Part shown: positions 19,065 through 30,100 of the stretch, piece after piece | Numbering within the stretch: the stretch's first letter is position 1 | Layout: each line of letters begins with the position of its first letter | Assembly: GCF_030010375.1 (NCBI RefSeq) | Contig: NZ_JASCRY010000001.1 | Location: 930,001-994,000, forward strand | Source of the DNA: Flavobacterium yafengii | Lineage (GTDB): Bacteria; Bacteroidota; Bacteroidia; Flavobacteriales; Flavobacteriaceae | Direction: 5' to 3' | Length of the DNA stretch: 64,000 nt | Notes under the pieces: model-generated | What the model was told of the DNA's origin: nothing | Databases searched by the model: none | The model's input: only the letters and a program-made list of their open reading frames with translations | Position numbers and translations under genes: made by a program

Positions 19065-19072
19065 TATGTTTG
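19065..19072 (+). promoter_or_regulatory. -7 promoter element TATGTTTG of susC
   Basis: TATGTTTG fits TAnnTTTG and would give an untranslated leader of about 50 bases before the susC ATG at 19131. A TTG -33 element is not obvious. Confidence 0.5.
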
Positions 19073-19130
19073 AACCTAATATTTAAAACAAACCATTAAA
19101 ACAAATTATTAACCAACTTATTTATTACGT

Positions 19131-22100
19131 ATGAAAAATAGTCTAATTAAAGGCTTGATGGTGTTTCTAACGATGCTATGTACAAGTTTGACATATTCAC
19201 AAGATGTGTCTGGAACTGTATCTGATGCTAGCGGTCCGCTTCCAGGGGCTTCTATCTTAGTTAAAGGAACAACAAATGGAGCTCAAACTGATTTCGATGG
19301 AAAATTTACTATCAAAAATGTTGGCTCAAACGCAGTTTTAGTTTTTAGTTACATTGGTCTTAAAACTCAAGAGCTAAATGTAGCAGGAAAAAGCACAGTT
19401 AATGTAGTGTTAAAAGAAGATTCAGCTGAATTAAAAGAAGTTGTAGTTATAGGCTACGGTTCAGTTAGAAAGAAAGATGCAACCGGTGCAGTTGATCAAA
19501 TTGGAGCAAAAGATTTTGACAATGTATCTTCTCCTTCGCCAGCTCAATTATTGAGAGGTAAAGTTGCGGGTGTTCAAGTTACACAATCTAGTGGAGAGCC
19601 AGGTGCTGGTGTTGCTATTAGAGTTCGTGGTAACTCATCTATTCGTTCTGGAAACGGACCATTAATCGTTGTCGATGGTGTGCCTTTGGACGGAGGAAAT
19701 GTTTCTGGTGGAGGAGCTGATTTATTAGGAACTTCATCTGCAAGAAATCCATTAAACTTTATCAATCAAAATGATATCGAAAGTATGTCTGTGTTGAAAG
19801 ATGCTTCGTCTACTGCTATTTACGGTTCTCGTGGAGCTAATGGAGTTATTGTTATTACAACTAAAAAAGGTAAATCTAAAGAGCCGCAGTTAGCGTACAG
19901 TACGTCATTTCAATTTAGTAAATTATCAGGTAAACTGGATGTAATGTCTGGGGATCAATTTGCAGCAGCTGGTGGAGATGATAAAGGGTCTAGATCATAC
20001 AATTGGAAAGATGCAGTTTTAAGAAGTGGATTCTCTATGAATCATGATCTATCTTTTAGCAAGACTACAGAAAATTCAAATACAAGAATATCTTTTGGAG
20101 CATCTAATACAGATGGAATTGTTAAAAACACTGGTTTAGACAAATACAACGCATCATTTTATAACTCGAATGACTTTTTTGGAGGAGCTGTAAAAGTAGA
20201 GTCAAGAATTATTTATGCTTCTTTGAAAGATCAAGCGACTCTTTTGTCAAATAATGCAGGTTTTATTGGTAACGTAATTGGTACTGCTTTGTATTGGAAT
20301 CCTACTTTGCCAATTTACAATGCTAATGGCTCATACAATGTAGTTGGAGATGATTATTTAAATCCAGTACAATTATTAAATTCATATACGGATTATACGA
20401 ATACTAATAAATTATTGGGAAGTATCAATACTACTTGGAAAATCAATAGTAAATTGAAATACCAATTCTTATTTGGTATCGAAAGTTCTACTTCTAGCAG
20501 AAAAAGTCAGTTGTTGCCAACTATGGAAATTTCAGGAGCAGCATTTCAAGCAACCGTTCCAGGTTCAACCGAAGTTAAATTCGGTACAGCTTTTATCAAC
20601 AATCAAAATAAATTTAATAAAACGTTTGAACATACGTTGAATTATAATAATGATTTTGGTGACAACTTCAATTTAGATGCATTAGTTGGGTATTCTTATT
20701 ATGACTATACTGCCGATGGAAATTTTGCAAGTGGTAAGGGTTACGATGTTAACCAAACTAATTTGATTGATAACATTGAAGGAGGTCTTCAAAATGAGTA
20801 TAGAGTGTCTTCATATAGAAATAGAGTGGAATTACAGTCTTATTTTGGTAGAATAAATGCTACTTTGTATAAAAAATTGATTCTTACAGCTACATTGAGA
20901 TCTGATGGATCAACAAAATTAGGTATTAACAACAAATACGATTATTTCCCATCTGTAGGTTTAGCTTATAAAGTGGTTGAAGGTAAAGAAGGATTGCTAA
21001 ATGATTTTAAAATTAGAGGTAATTACGGTATCACAGGAAACCAGGAATTTGCACCAAACTCTGCAATTGCTAGAGCTTCTTATGGTAACAATGGTAATTT
21101 AAATGTTGATACAAACTCTAACGCTGATTTGAAATGGGAAACTACAAAATCATATGGTGTAGGAGCAGATTTTGAATTGATCAATAATAGATTAACAGGT
21201 TCATTAGATTATTTCCAAAGAGATACTAAGGATTTAATTTTCCCTGTACCCGCAGCTGCAACTCAGCCTGGACCACCATCTCCACGTTTTAAAAATTTAC
21301 CAGGAAACTTAATCAATAAAGGTGTTGAGGTATCTTTGAACTATAAAGTAATTGACACTGAGGATTTAACTTGGGATGTTTCTGGGAATGCTTCTTTCTT
21401 AAGCAATGAAGTGAAGAACTTTGCCGGTTTTATTGCCACAGGAGGTTTAAATGGTCAAGGACTATCTGATGCTTATGCACAAGTAATTACAAACAATCAA
21501 CCTGCGTATACTTATTTTTTATATGAATGGAGAGGATATGACGCTTCAGGAAATTCTATTTATGCTGATGCAGCAGGAAATGATACTGGTTTAGGAACTG
21601 CAGCTAAAAAATTATTAGACAAACAACCTTTGCCGAAAATCAATGTTGGTTTTACTACTAATGTAGCTTACAAAGGATTTGATGCAAGTGCTTCTTTCTA
21701 TGGTGCATTTGGTCACTACATATATAATAATACAACAAATGCTTATTTCTTTAAAGGAGCTTTCCTAGGGGGTAGAAATACAACTTTAGAAGCTGCAAAT
21801 TCTCCTCAAGCACAAGGAGATCCGAACTCTCCATCTACTAAGTATTTAGAAAAAGGAGATTTCTTGAGAATGGGTAATCTAACGTTTGGTTATACTGTAA
21901 ATTCTTTAGAAAGATTTAGAATTAAATCAGCTCGTTTCTTTGTAAATGCATCTAATTTATTCATTATTACTAGTTATTCAGGATCTGACCCAGAGGTAGA
22001 TACTGATAAATCATTAAACGGAGTGCCTTCGGCAGGGATGGAGTATTTATCTTATCCTAGAGATAAAAGTGTATCAGTTGGACTTAACGTAACATTTTAA
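19131..22100 (+). CDS. SusC/RagA-type TonB-dependent outer-membrane transporter
   Basis: The 989-residue protein has a signal peptide (to about residue 24, YSQ), a carboxypeptidase-like regulatory domain (DVSGTVSDASGPLPGASILVKG, residues 25-100), a plug with the SusC signature (SSTAIYGSRGANGVIVITTKKGK) and a 22-strand barrel ending in VGLNVTF. With the SusD partner 11 bases downstream it forms the outer-membrane importer for an oligosaccharide. Size is at the normal SusC value. The substrate is inferred from neighbours: sucrose, fructo-oligosaccharides or alpha-gluco-oligosaccharides. Control by LacI-type operators rather than an adjacent hybrid two-component or anti-sigma system is less common for SusC genes; no sigma/anti-sigma pair is present, and there is no N-terminal signalling extension. 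Confidence 0.95.
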   Translation: MKNSLIKGLMVFLTMLCTSLTYSQDVSGTVSDASGPLPGASILVKGTTNGAQTDFDGKFTIKNVGSNAVLVFSYIGLKTQELNVAGKSTVNVVLKEDSAELKEVVVIGYGSVRKKDATGAVDQIGAKDFDNVSSPSPAQLLRGKVAGVQVTQSSGEPGAGVAIRVRGNSSIRSGNGPLIVVDGVPLDGGNVSGGGADLLGTSSARNPLNFINQNDIESMSVLKDASSTAIYGSRGANGVIVITTKKGKSKEPQLAYSTSFQFSKLSGKLDVMSGDQFAAAGGDDKGSRSYNWKDAVLRSGFSMNHDLSFSKTTENSNTRISFGASNTDGIVKNTGLDKYNASFYNSNDFFGGAVKVESRIIYASLKDQATLLSNNAGFIGNVIGTALYWNPTLPIYNANGSYNVVGDDYLNPVQLLNSYTDYTNTNKLLGSINTTWKINSKLKYQFLFGIESSTSSRKSQLLPTMEISGAAFQATVPGSTEVKFGTAFINNQNKFNKTFEHTLNYNNDFGDNFNLDALVGYSYYDYTADGNFASGKGYDVNQTNLIDNIEGGLQNEYRVSSYRNRVELQSYFGRINATLYKKLILTATLRSDGSTKLGINNKYDYFPSVGLAYKVVEGKEGLLNDFKIRGNYGITGNQEFAPNSAIARASYGNNGNLNVDTNSNADLKWETTKSYGVGADFELINNRLTGSLDYFQRDTKDLIFPVPAAATQPGPPSPRFKNLPGNLINKGVEVSLNYKVIDTEDLTWDVSGNASFLSNEVKNFAGFIATGGLNGQGLSDAYAQVITNNQPAYTYFLYEWRGYDASGNSIYADAAGNDTGLGTAAKKLLDKQPLPKINVGFTTNVAYKGFDASASFYGAFGHYIYNNTTNAYFFKGAFLGGRNTTLEAANSPQAQGDPNSPSTKYLEKGDFLRMGNLTFGYTVNSLERFRIKSARFFVNASNLFIITSYSGSDPEVDTDKSLNGVPSAGMEYLSYPRDKSVSVGLNVTF

Positions 22101-22111
22101 TTAAAAAAACA

Positions 22112-23695
22112 ATGAAAAGAATAAATATTATAAAAAGCATCTTGTTTACTAGTACTATTATTCTAGGAGTAAGTTGTACTAATCTAGATGAGGAAGTATT
22201 AGATGGTGTAGTCATTAGCAGTACAGGAGGTTCAACAGTTAATTCTGCCTCATTATTGGTTAGTGCTTATGAAGGATTAAGAGGTTTTCAAGATCAAGAC
22301 AAAATGTTTGCCTTAGATGAAATGTCTACAGATGCATTAGTTGGGCCTACAAGAGGTGGTGACTGGGATGATAATGCTAAATGGAGACAATTACATACTC
22401 ATACTTGGGCACCAGATAATATTGAGATTAGAAATGCTTGGAACTCATTATTGTCACAAGTATACAATTGTAACTTGGTTATAGAAAATGGTACTGCTAC
22501 GCAAATATCTCAAGCTCGTTTCTTGAGAGCGTTTTACTATTATAATGTAATTGATTTATATGGTCAGGCACCTTACAGAGAAGCTGGTAGCTCTCTGGAA
22601 GCAGATCCTAAAGTTTGGACAAGACAAGAAGCTACAGCTTTTGTTATTAGCGAACTTGAAGCAATTATTGGAAGCTTACCAGCTCGTGTTGCTGGCGATG
22701 CTAGTATTGTTAATGTTGATGCAGCTCACTTTTTATTGGCTAAATTATACTTGAACAAAGGGGTTTTTAATGCTGCTGATGCTGCAGGACCTTATACTTT
22801 TGATCCTGCTGATATGACTAAAGTTGTAACTCATGTAGATGCAATTAATAGCTCTTTAGCAACTGATTATTGGGATAATTTCAAACCAACAAATAATACT
22901 TCTCCGGAAATTCTTTTCTCTTCTAAAAACATTAGAGGTGGTCAAGGTGGAGGTATTCAATCAAGATGGAGAATGGGTATGCATTACCAACAGACGCCAG
23001 ATGGTTGGAATGGTTTTGCAACTGTAGCTGAATACTACAACAAGTTTAATCCTAATGATAGACGTATTAAAAATTCAGATCAATATATTATTGACGCTTT
23101 TGGTAATAATGTTGGATTTCAAGTAGGCCAAATGAAAAATGGTAAAAACCGTGATGAATTTGGTAGAGATAAAGATGCGAGTGGAGCATTATATACTAAC
23201 ATACCAGCTGGTACTGTAAATCTAAAAGATAGAAAAGGTAATCCTTTAGTGTTTACTGCAGCCTTGACATTGATTACTGGAGGAGCTACACTAGAAACAG
23301 CAGGGATTAGAAGTCAAAAATATATTCCGGATGTGGATAATTTAGGCACACCTGAAAATGATTATGCATTGATGCGTTATTCAGATGCTTTATTGATGAA
23401 AGCAGAAGCAATTCTAAGAGGTGGTACTGGAGTTAATGACTTAACAAAATTTGCCCAATTAGTATCTAGAACTAATGTAGTAGGTACAGTTCCAACTACT
23501 TTAGATGCTATTTATACAGAAAGAGGTAAAGAATTATGGTATGAAGGATGGAGAAGAAATGATATGATTCGTTTTGGAAAATTCTTGGAAGCTAGAGAGT
23601 TGAAACCTTATGTGTCTGATAATAGATATGTGTTATTCCCAATTCCAGCGGATGCTTTATTCAATGCAAATTTGAAACAAAATCCAGGTTACTAA
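22112..23695 (+). CDS. SusD/RagB-type surface glycan-binding lipoprotein
   Basis: The 527-residue protein starts with a lipoprotein signal (LGVSC, Cys22). It has the SusD features: helical TPR-like repeats, the segment QARFLRAFYYYNVIDLYGQAPY, YALMRYSDALLMKAEAI, and the C-terminal ERGKELWYEGWRRNDMIRFGKF. It caps the SusC barrel on the cell surface and captures the sugar. It follows susC closely, so they are co-transcribed. A strong hairpin (23732-23760) follows the stop, which may cut expression of the downstream FG-GAP genes relative to SusCD. Confidence 0.95.
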   Translation: MKRINIIKSILFTSTIILGVSCTNLDEEVLDGVVISSTGGSTVNSASLLVSAYEGLRGFQDQDKMFALDEMSTDALVGPTRGGDWDDNAKWRQLHTHTWAPDNIEIRNAWNSLLSQVYNCNLVIENGTATQISQARFLRAFYYYNVIDLYGQAPYREAGSSLEADPKVWTRQEATAFVISELEAIIGSLPARVAGDASIVNVDAAHFLLAKLYLNKGVFNAADAAGPYTFDPADMTKVVTHVDAINSSLATDYWDNFKPTNNTSPEILFSSKNIRGGQGGGIQSRWRMGMHYQQTPDGWNGFATVAEYYNKFNPNDRRIKNSDQYIIDAFGNNVGFQVGQMKNGKNRDEFGRDKDASGALYTNIPAGTVNLKDRKGNPLVFTAALTLITGGATLETAGIRSQKYIPDVDNLGTPENDYALMRYSDALLMKAEAILRGGTGVNDLTKFAQLVSRTNVVGTVPTTLDAIYTERGKELWYEGWRRNDMIRFGKFLEARELKPYVSDNRYVLFPIPADALFNANLKQNPGY

Positions 23696-23731
23696 AAAAA
23701 TGTTTACAATTAATTATTTTTTGAGTTAGTT

Positions 23732-23765
23732 ATAAAGAGGGTATTTATTACCCTCTTTATTTTAT
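23732..23765 (+). terminator. Terminator or attenuator after susD
   Basis: ATAAAGAGGGTA and TACCCTCTTTAT form a perfect 12-bp stem with a five-base loop (TTTAT), followed by a T-rich stretch. As the next genes have no obvious promoter of their own, it may act as a partial terminator setting the ratio of SusCD to the downstream proteins. Confidence 0.75.
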
Positions 23766-23854
23766 ATCTATTTTATTCTTTTTTATTATCAATATTATAT
23801 AAATTAGGCAATTCTAATCAATTGAGATTACCTAACTAAATTCTACAATATAAT

Positions 23855-26800
23855 ATGTCAAATCGTTTTGTCTTATTACCACTTATTATTCTCTTTTTTT
23901 CCAATTGTTCCAAAGAAAATTCAGAAAATAAAGACGCCTTATTCTCCAAATTAGATGCTTCAGAAACAGGAATTAATTTTCTTAATGAAGTAAAAAATGG
24001 AGCAGACATGAACATATTCAAATACAGAAATTTTTATAATGGTGGCGGTGTTGCTATTGGTGACATTAACAACGATGGTCTTTCGGATGTATATTTTACT
24101 TCAAATCTCGGAACCAACAAACTCTACTTAAATAAAGGGAACTTTAAATTTGAGGATATTTCTAAAAAAGCCGGTGTTGAAGGAACCAAAACCTGGTCAA
24201 CCGGTGTTGTAATGGTTGATTTAAATGCCGATGGTTTACTCGATATTTATGTATGTAATGCAGGAAATAGCTTGGGGAATCAACAGAAAAATGAACTTTT
24301 TATTAATAATGGCAATAATACTTTCACTGAAAAAGCAGATGAATACAATCTAGCTGACACAGGTATTACTACACACGCTGCTTTTTTTGATTATGATAAA
24401 GATGGTGATTTAGATGTTTATATTCTAAACAATAGTTTTATTCCGGTAAGTAGTCTTAATTATTCCAATAAAAGAGATTTAAGAGATAAAGATTGGGATG
24501 TGGCCGAAATCCTAAAAGGAGGCGGTGATAAACTATTGCGTAATGATAATGGTAAATTTGTTGATGTAAGTGAAAAAGCAGGTATCTACGGTAGTCTCAT
24601 AGGCTTTGGTTTAGGAGTTACGGTAGGTGATGTAAATGGAGATTTGTATCCGGATATTTATATTTCAAATGATTTTTATGAAAGAGATTATTTATACATA
24701 AACAATAAAAACGGAACCTTTACCGAACAAATTCAAGGATGGACATCACACATCAGCCAATCTTCAATGGGTGCTGATATGGCCGATGTAAACAATGACG
24801 GGAAAGCCGATATTTTTGTAACTGATATGTTACCGGAACCGGACGAACGCTTAAAAACGACCACAAATTTTGAAAACTATGATTTATTTACTAGAAAAGT
24901 AAATCTTGATTTCTACAACCAATATATGCAAAATACGTTGCAAATTAATAACGGCGACAATCAATTTCTTGAAATAGCAAATCATGCTGGTGTAGCTAAA
25001 ACCGACTGGAGTTGGGGTGCTTTATTATTTGATATGGATAATGATGGTTACAAAGACATTTATGTTTGTAACGGAATTTATAACGATTTAACCAATCAAG
25101 ATTTTGTTGATTTTTTTGCCAATGAGTTCATGCAAAAAATGGTGGTTACAGGTAAAAAAGAAGAAATTCAGACTATTATCAGTAAAATGCCAAGCACGCC
25201 GATACCAAATTACGCCTTCAAGAACAATAGAAATCTGACCTTTAGTAATGAAGCCGTGAAATGGGGATTAGACACTCCTAGTTTTTCTAATGGCGCCGCT
25301 TATGGTGATTTAGACAATGATGGTGATTTAGATTTGATTGTCAATAATGTCAATATGGAATCTTTTGTTTATCGAAATAACTCAGAGAAGAACAAAAAAA
25401 ATCACTATGTTAAAGTAAAACTAAAAGGAAATAATCAAAACACATTTGCTGTTGGGAGTGTTGTTGAGTTATTCTCGGGCAAAGAAATTCTTAGGCAAGA
25501 ATTAATTCCTTCCAGAGGTTTTCAATCGTCTATTGATTATGTAATGACTTTTGGTATTGGAACCAAAAAAATTGATTCGTTGCAGGTAATTTGGCCAAAT
25601 GGTAAATTTCAGACGATTAAAAAAATTGCCAATAATTGTACTTTAAATTTAAACATTACAAATGCCAAAGTAGATTATGTTCCTAAAAATGACAAGCCAA
25701 AACCATTGTTTGCTGAAAAGAAAAATCAATTTTTAGCACACAAAGAAAACAATTATGTCGATTTTGATCATGAAGGTTTAATATCTAAAATGCTTTCTCA
25801 AGAAGGACCTTCACTCGCAGTTGCTGATTTAAATGGCGATGGAAATGAGGATGTTTTTATTGGCGGAGCCAAAGGGCAAGCCGGTAAAATATATTTAAAT
25901 AAAGGGAATGGTAATTTTTTAATTACGGATCAAAAAGACTTAGATACAGATGCTGATTTTGAAGATACTGCAGCCAGTTTTTTTGATGCTGATAATGATG
26001 GAGATATTGATTTATTAGTGGGTTCTGGAGGAAATGAAAAATCGGATCAGGCTAATTATAAAAACCGTCTGTATTTGAATAACGGAAAAGGAGTTTTTGT
26101 AAAAAGCAAAACAAATATGCCGACAACCAATAACAACGTCTCGGTAATAGCACCGAATGATTTCGATAATGATGGTGATATTGATGTATTTATAGGAAGC
26201 CGAAGTGTTCCGGGAGTTTATGGAATTGATCCTAAACATTTGTTATTGGAAAATGACGGAAAAGGAAATTTTACAAACGTAACTGATAAAAAAGCATTCA
26301 AAATTAATTCGGTTGGAATGATAACCGATGCGGTTTGGGAGGATATTGATAATGATTCCAAAAAAGATTTAATCTTGGTAGGTGATTGGACTGCACCTAT
26401 GATTTTTAAAAACAATGGACGAAGGTTGGTGGAATTCAAATCGAATCTGACGAATTTTCATGGTTTTTGGAATGCAGTTAGCTGTGTAGATTTGAACAAT
26501 GACGGTAAAAAAGATTTGATTCTGGGTAATAAAGGAACAAATACGAACTACAAAGCGACCAATACAAATCCGATGAAATTGTTTATCAATGATTTTGATA
26601 ATAACGGAACTATTGAACAAATAGCAACCAGATCTATTGACGGGAAGGATTTACCAATAAGCCTAAAACAAGAATTAGCTAAACAAATTCCTTCGATTAA
26701 GAAGAAAAATTTGAGCTATGCGAATTATTCTAAAAAAACATTCCAGGAATTATTTGCTAAAGAAGTAGTTGATAATTCGATTCAAAAGACTGTGAATATT

Positions 26801-27172
26801 CAAGAAAGTGTTATTGCAATCAACAAAGGAAATGGTAAGTTTGAGATAAAAACACTTCCAAAAGAAGTTCAGTTTTCTTGTGTAAACACCATTACTACAA
26901 TGGATGTGAATAATGATGGAATTTTGGATTTAATTTTAGGTGGAAACCAATATGAATTCAAACCACAATTCTCCAGATTGGATGCAAATTATGGCAGCGT
27001 ACTTTTAGGAAGTAAAAACGGAACTTTTTCATGGATGCCTTACAATCAATCAGGTTTCTTCATAAAAGGCGAAGTGAAACAGGTGAAAATAATAAAAGAT
27101 AAAAATAAAACGGTTTCAATTATAGCTGTTGTAAATGATAATACCCCTAAAATATTTAGACGCCATGAATAA
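23855..27172 (+). CDS. Large FG-GAP/VCBS and ASPIC-UnbV repeat lipoprotein (CRTAC1-like), first copy
   Basis: The protein of 1105 residues starts with a lipoprotein signal (IILFFSNC, Cys18). It contains two arrays of calcium-binding FG-GAP/VCBS repeats of the form DxNxDGxxDxY (for example GDINNDGLSDVYF, VDLNADGLLDIYV), separated near residues 520-590 by an ASPIC/UnbV domain (SRGFQSSIDYVMTFGIG, DSLQVIWPNGK). Such proteins are predicted beta-propellers on the cell surface. A catalytic role is not established, and binding of polysaccharide or protein is usually assumed. It overlaps the start of a paralogue by 8 bases, so the two are made together and may form a pair. It is part of the susC-susD transcription unit. 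Confidence 0.88.
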   Translation: MSNRFVLLPLIILFFSNCSKENSENKDALFSKLDASETGINFLNEVKNGADMNIFKYRNFYNGGGVAIGDINNDGLSDVYFTSNLGTNKLYLNKGNFKFEDISKKAGVEGTKTWSTGVVMVDLNADGLLDIYVCNAGNSLGNQQKNELFINNGNNTFTEKADEYNLADTGITTHAAFFDYDKDGDLDVYILNNSFIPVSSLNYSNKRDLRDKDWDVAEILKGGGDKLLRNDNGKFVDVSEKAGIYGSLIGFGLGVTVGDVNGDLYPDIYISNDFYERDYLYINNKNGTFTEQIQGWTSHISQSSMGADMADVNNDGKADIFVTDMLPEPDERLKTTTNFENYDLFTRKVNLDFYNQYMQNTLQINNGDNQFLEIANHAGVAKTDWSWGALLFDMDNDGYKDIYVCNGIYNDLTNQDFVDFFANEFMQKMVVTGKKEEIQTIISKMPSTPIPNYAFKNNRNLTFSNEAVKWGLDTPSFSNGAAYGDLDNDGDLDLIVNNVNMESFVYRNNSEKNKKNHYVKVKLKGNNQNTFAVGSVVELFSGKEILRQELIPSRGFQSSIDYVMTFGIGTKKIDSLQVIWPNGKFQTIKKIANNCTLNLNITNAKVDYVPKNDKPKPLFAEKKNQFLAHKENNYVDFDHEGLISKMLSQEGPSLAVADLNGDGNEDVFIGGAKGQAGKIYLNKGNGNFLITDQKDLDTDADFEDTAASFFDADNDGDIDLLVGSGGNEKSDQANYKNRLYLNNGKGVFVKSKTNMPTTNNNVSVIAPNDFDNDGDIDVFIGSRSVPGVYGIDPKHLLLENDGKGNFTNVTDKKAFKINSVGMITDAVWEDIDNDSKKDLILVGDWTAPMIFKNNGRRLVEFKSNLTNFHGFWNAVSCVDLNNDGKKDLILGNKGTNTNYKATNTNPMKLFINDFDNNGTIEQIATRSIDGKDLPISLKQELAKQIPSIKKKNLSYANYSKKTFQELFAKEVVDNSIQKTVNIQESVIAINKGNGKFEIKTLPKEVQFSCVNTITTMDVNNDGILDLILGGNQYEFKPQFSRLDANYGSVLLGSKNGTFSWMPYNQSGFFIKGEVKQVKIIKDKNKTVSIIAVVNDNTPKIFRRHE

Positions 27173-30100
27173 TTTTTTCAGAATAGGACTGGCTTCATTG
27201 CTGTTTATTGGTTGTTCCAAAAAAGAGGGACAACTGTTTGAGAAATTGTCTTCAGAGGAAAGCAATATTACGTTCAATAACCAATTGTTAGAATCCGAAA
27301 ACATTTCCATTTTAGATTATCTCTACTATTATAACGGTGGTGGTGTTGCTCTAGGCGACATCAATAATGATGGTTTGGTAGATATTTATTTTACTTCCAA
27401 TCAGGGAAAAAACAAACTGTATTTAAATAAAGGGAAAAATAAATTTGAAGATATTTCAGCAAAAGCAGGTGTTGAAAGTCAAAGTGATTGGAACGCAGGC
27501 ACCGTTATGGCTGATGTAAACGGAGATGGATATCTTGATATTTATGTTTGTGCGGTAGTTGGGATTAATGGTTTTGAAGGTCAGAATGAATTATTTATCA
27601 ATAATAAGGACAACACATTTACCGAAAGTGCAGCAGAATACGGATTAGATTTAGATAATTACAGCTCTTCAGCAGCATTTTTTGATTATGATTTAGATGG
27701 AGATTTAGATATGTATTTATTGAATCATGCCGTTCACTCTGAATCATCTTTTGGGAATGCCGATATTAGAAATAAAAGAAGTTATGAGTGTGGGGATAAG
27801 TTATTCCGCAATGATAACGGAAAATTTATTGATGTAAGTGAGCAGGCAGGAATTTTTGGCGGTGCCAATGGGTATGGTTTAGGATTAGCAGTTTCTGATT
27901 TTAATTTAGATGGTTATCCAGATATCTATGTAGGAAATGATTTTCACGAAGATGATTATTACTATTTAAATAATGGAGATGGAACTTTTACGGAAAGTTT
28001 GAAACAATATTTTGGTCACACCAGCCGATTTTCAATGGGTGTTGATGTTGCAGATGTTAATCATGATGGTTTTCCGGATATCCTGAGCTTAGACATGCTT
28101 CCTGAAGATGAGAAAGTTTTGAAATCTTCATTAGGAGATGATAATGTACAAATGTTAAAAATGAGAACCGAAAAACTAGGGTATCATTATCAGTACTCCA
28201 GAAATACGTTACAATTAAATCAAGCAGGAGGACATTTTACAGAAACTGCTTTATTGAGTGGCGTTGCCGCTACCGATTGGAGTTGGAGTACTTTATTTGG
28301 GGATTATGATCAAGATGGAGAGCAGGATATTTTTGTTAGTAACGGAATTCCGAAGCGTCCTAACGATTTAGACTACGTGAAATACTATTCAAATGATCAA
28401 ATAAAAAGTAAAATAAGTACGACCAAGTTATTGGATAAACAAGCCTTGAAGCGAATGCCAAAGGGAAATGTAACGAATTATGTTTTTCAAGGTGCTGCAG
28501 ATTTACAGTTTAAAAACCGCTCAAGTGATTGGATAGAAAATGATTCTATAATTTCAAATGGTAGTGGATATGCTGATATTGATAACGATGGAGATTTAGA
28601 TGTAATTACCAATAATACCAATGCAATTGCTTCGGTTTATATTAATAAAACCGATACCAAATCAAACTATTTAAAATTAAAACTGCGGTTTACCGGGAAA
28701 AATACTTTTGGGATTGGAGCCAAAGTGGTTTCTTATTCCAAAGGAAAAAAACAATTTAAGGAACTGCAAACTACCAGAGGATTTCAGTCTTCATCTGAAC
28801 CTATGATTCATTTTGGTTATGGAAAAACAACTAAGATAGATTCACTCGTGGTGATTTGGCCTGATAAAACGTACCAAACAGTAAAGAATGTTAAAACGTG
28901 TCAAACGCTTACCATAAAAGCCAATCAGAGTAGAAAAGCTTTTGATTATAAAAAATTGCATCCGGCTGTTCTGCCAATTTTTAAAAAGGTGGAAACTGGT
29001 TTGGGAATTGACTTTATGCATCAGGAAAATGATTTTATTGATATTTTATCCCAAAAATTAATTCCTTACCAGCGCACTGATCGTGGTGCAGCAACTGCAG
29101 TTGGAGATTTGAATGGCGATGGAAAGGATGATATTTTCTTTGGAGCTTCTAAAGATAAAAAAGCATCAATTTATATTCAGAATCCAAATGGATTTGTCAA
29201 AAAAGGATTTGCTGCAATCGAAAAAGATTCTATTTTTGAAGATGCTTCAGTTGTAATTGGCGATTTCAATAATGATAAAACGAATGATTTGTATGTTGCT
29301 TCCGGTGGCGGTGAAAATGCATCTAATTTGCAAGACCGTTTGTATCTAAACAAAAACAATCAGTATCTAAATACAGTTTTGCCTAAGCTGGGTCAAAATG
29401 CATCGGTTGTGAAGACTTTTGATTATGATAACGATGGTGATTTAGATATTTTTGTGGGTAATAATTCAATCAATAATAGATTTGGAAGTATGCCGGATTG
29501 CTATTTATTGAACAACAATAAAGGAGTATTCACTATTGTTCAAAATAAAATTTTTGAGAAAATCGGAATGGTTACGGATGCTGTTTTTACTGATTTCAAC
29601 AAAGACGGCAAAATAGATTTAATTGTAGTGGGTGAATGGATGAAACCTACTTTTTTTGCTAATAAAAATGGTAAATTTACCGATGTAACAGCAACGGTTT
29701 TTCCAGAAAAAAGCAATGGATTATGGCAATCAGTACTTTCTTTTGATATAGATCATGATGGTGACGAAGATTATTTGGTAGGAAACTGGGGAATGAATTC
29801 TAAATTTAAAGCTTCACAGGATTTTCCGATGAAGATGTATTATGATGATTTTGATACTAACGGATCTTTTGAAACGATTGTGGCAATAGAAAAGAAAGGA
29901 CAGTATTATACCACAATGGGTCTCGACGAATTAGCAGAACAGTTCAGCGGAATGCTAAAAAAGAAATTCAACAGTTACAAATCCTTTGCAGGAAAAACAC
30001 TTCAAGAAGTTTTTGATCCAAAAATGCTGGAGAAAGGAAAATTGTTTGAAGTTCATAATTTGAAATCTGGTTATTTAAGAAATGATAAAGGAAAGTTTAC

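Larger units (their letters stand above)
18484..19130. other. Long non-coding region between the GH65 gene and susC
   Basis: These 647 bases hold no plausible gene. The contents that can be named are a terminator hairpin at the left end (18505-18568), paired LacI operators (18994-19026) and a -7 element (19065-19072). The 400 or so bases between the terminator and the operators are AT-rich with long T runs, and nothing further is recognised in them. Confidence 0.8.
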
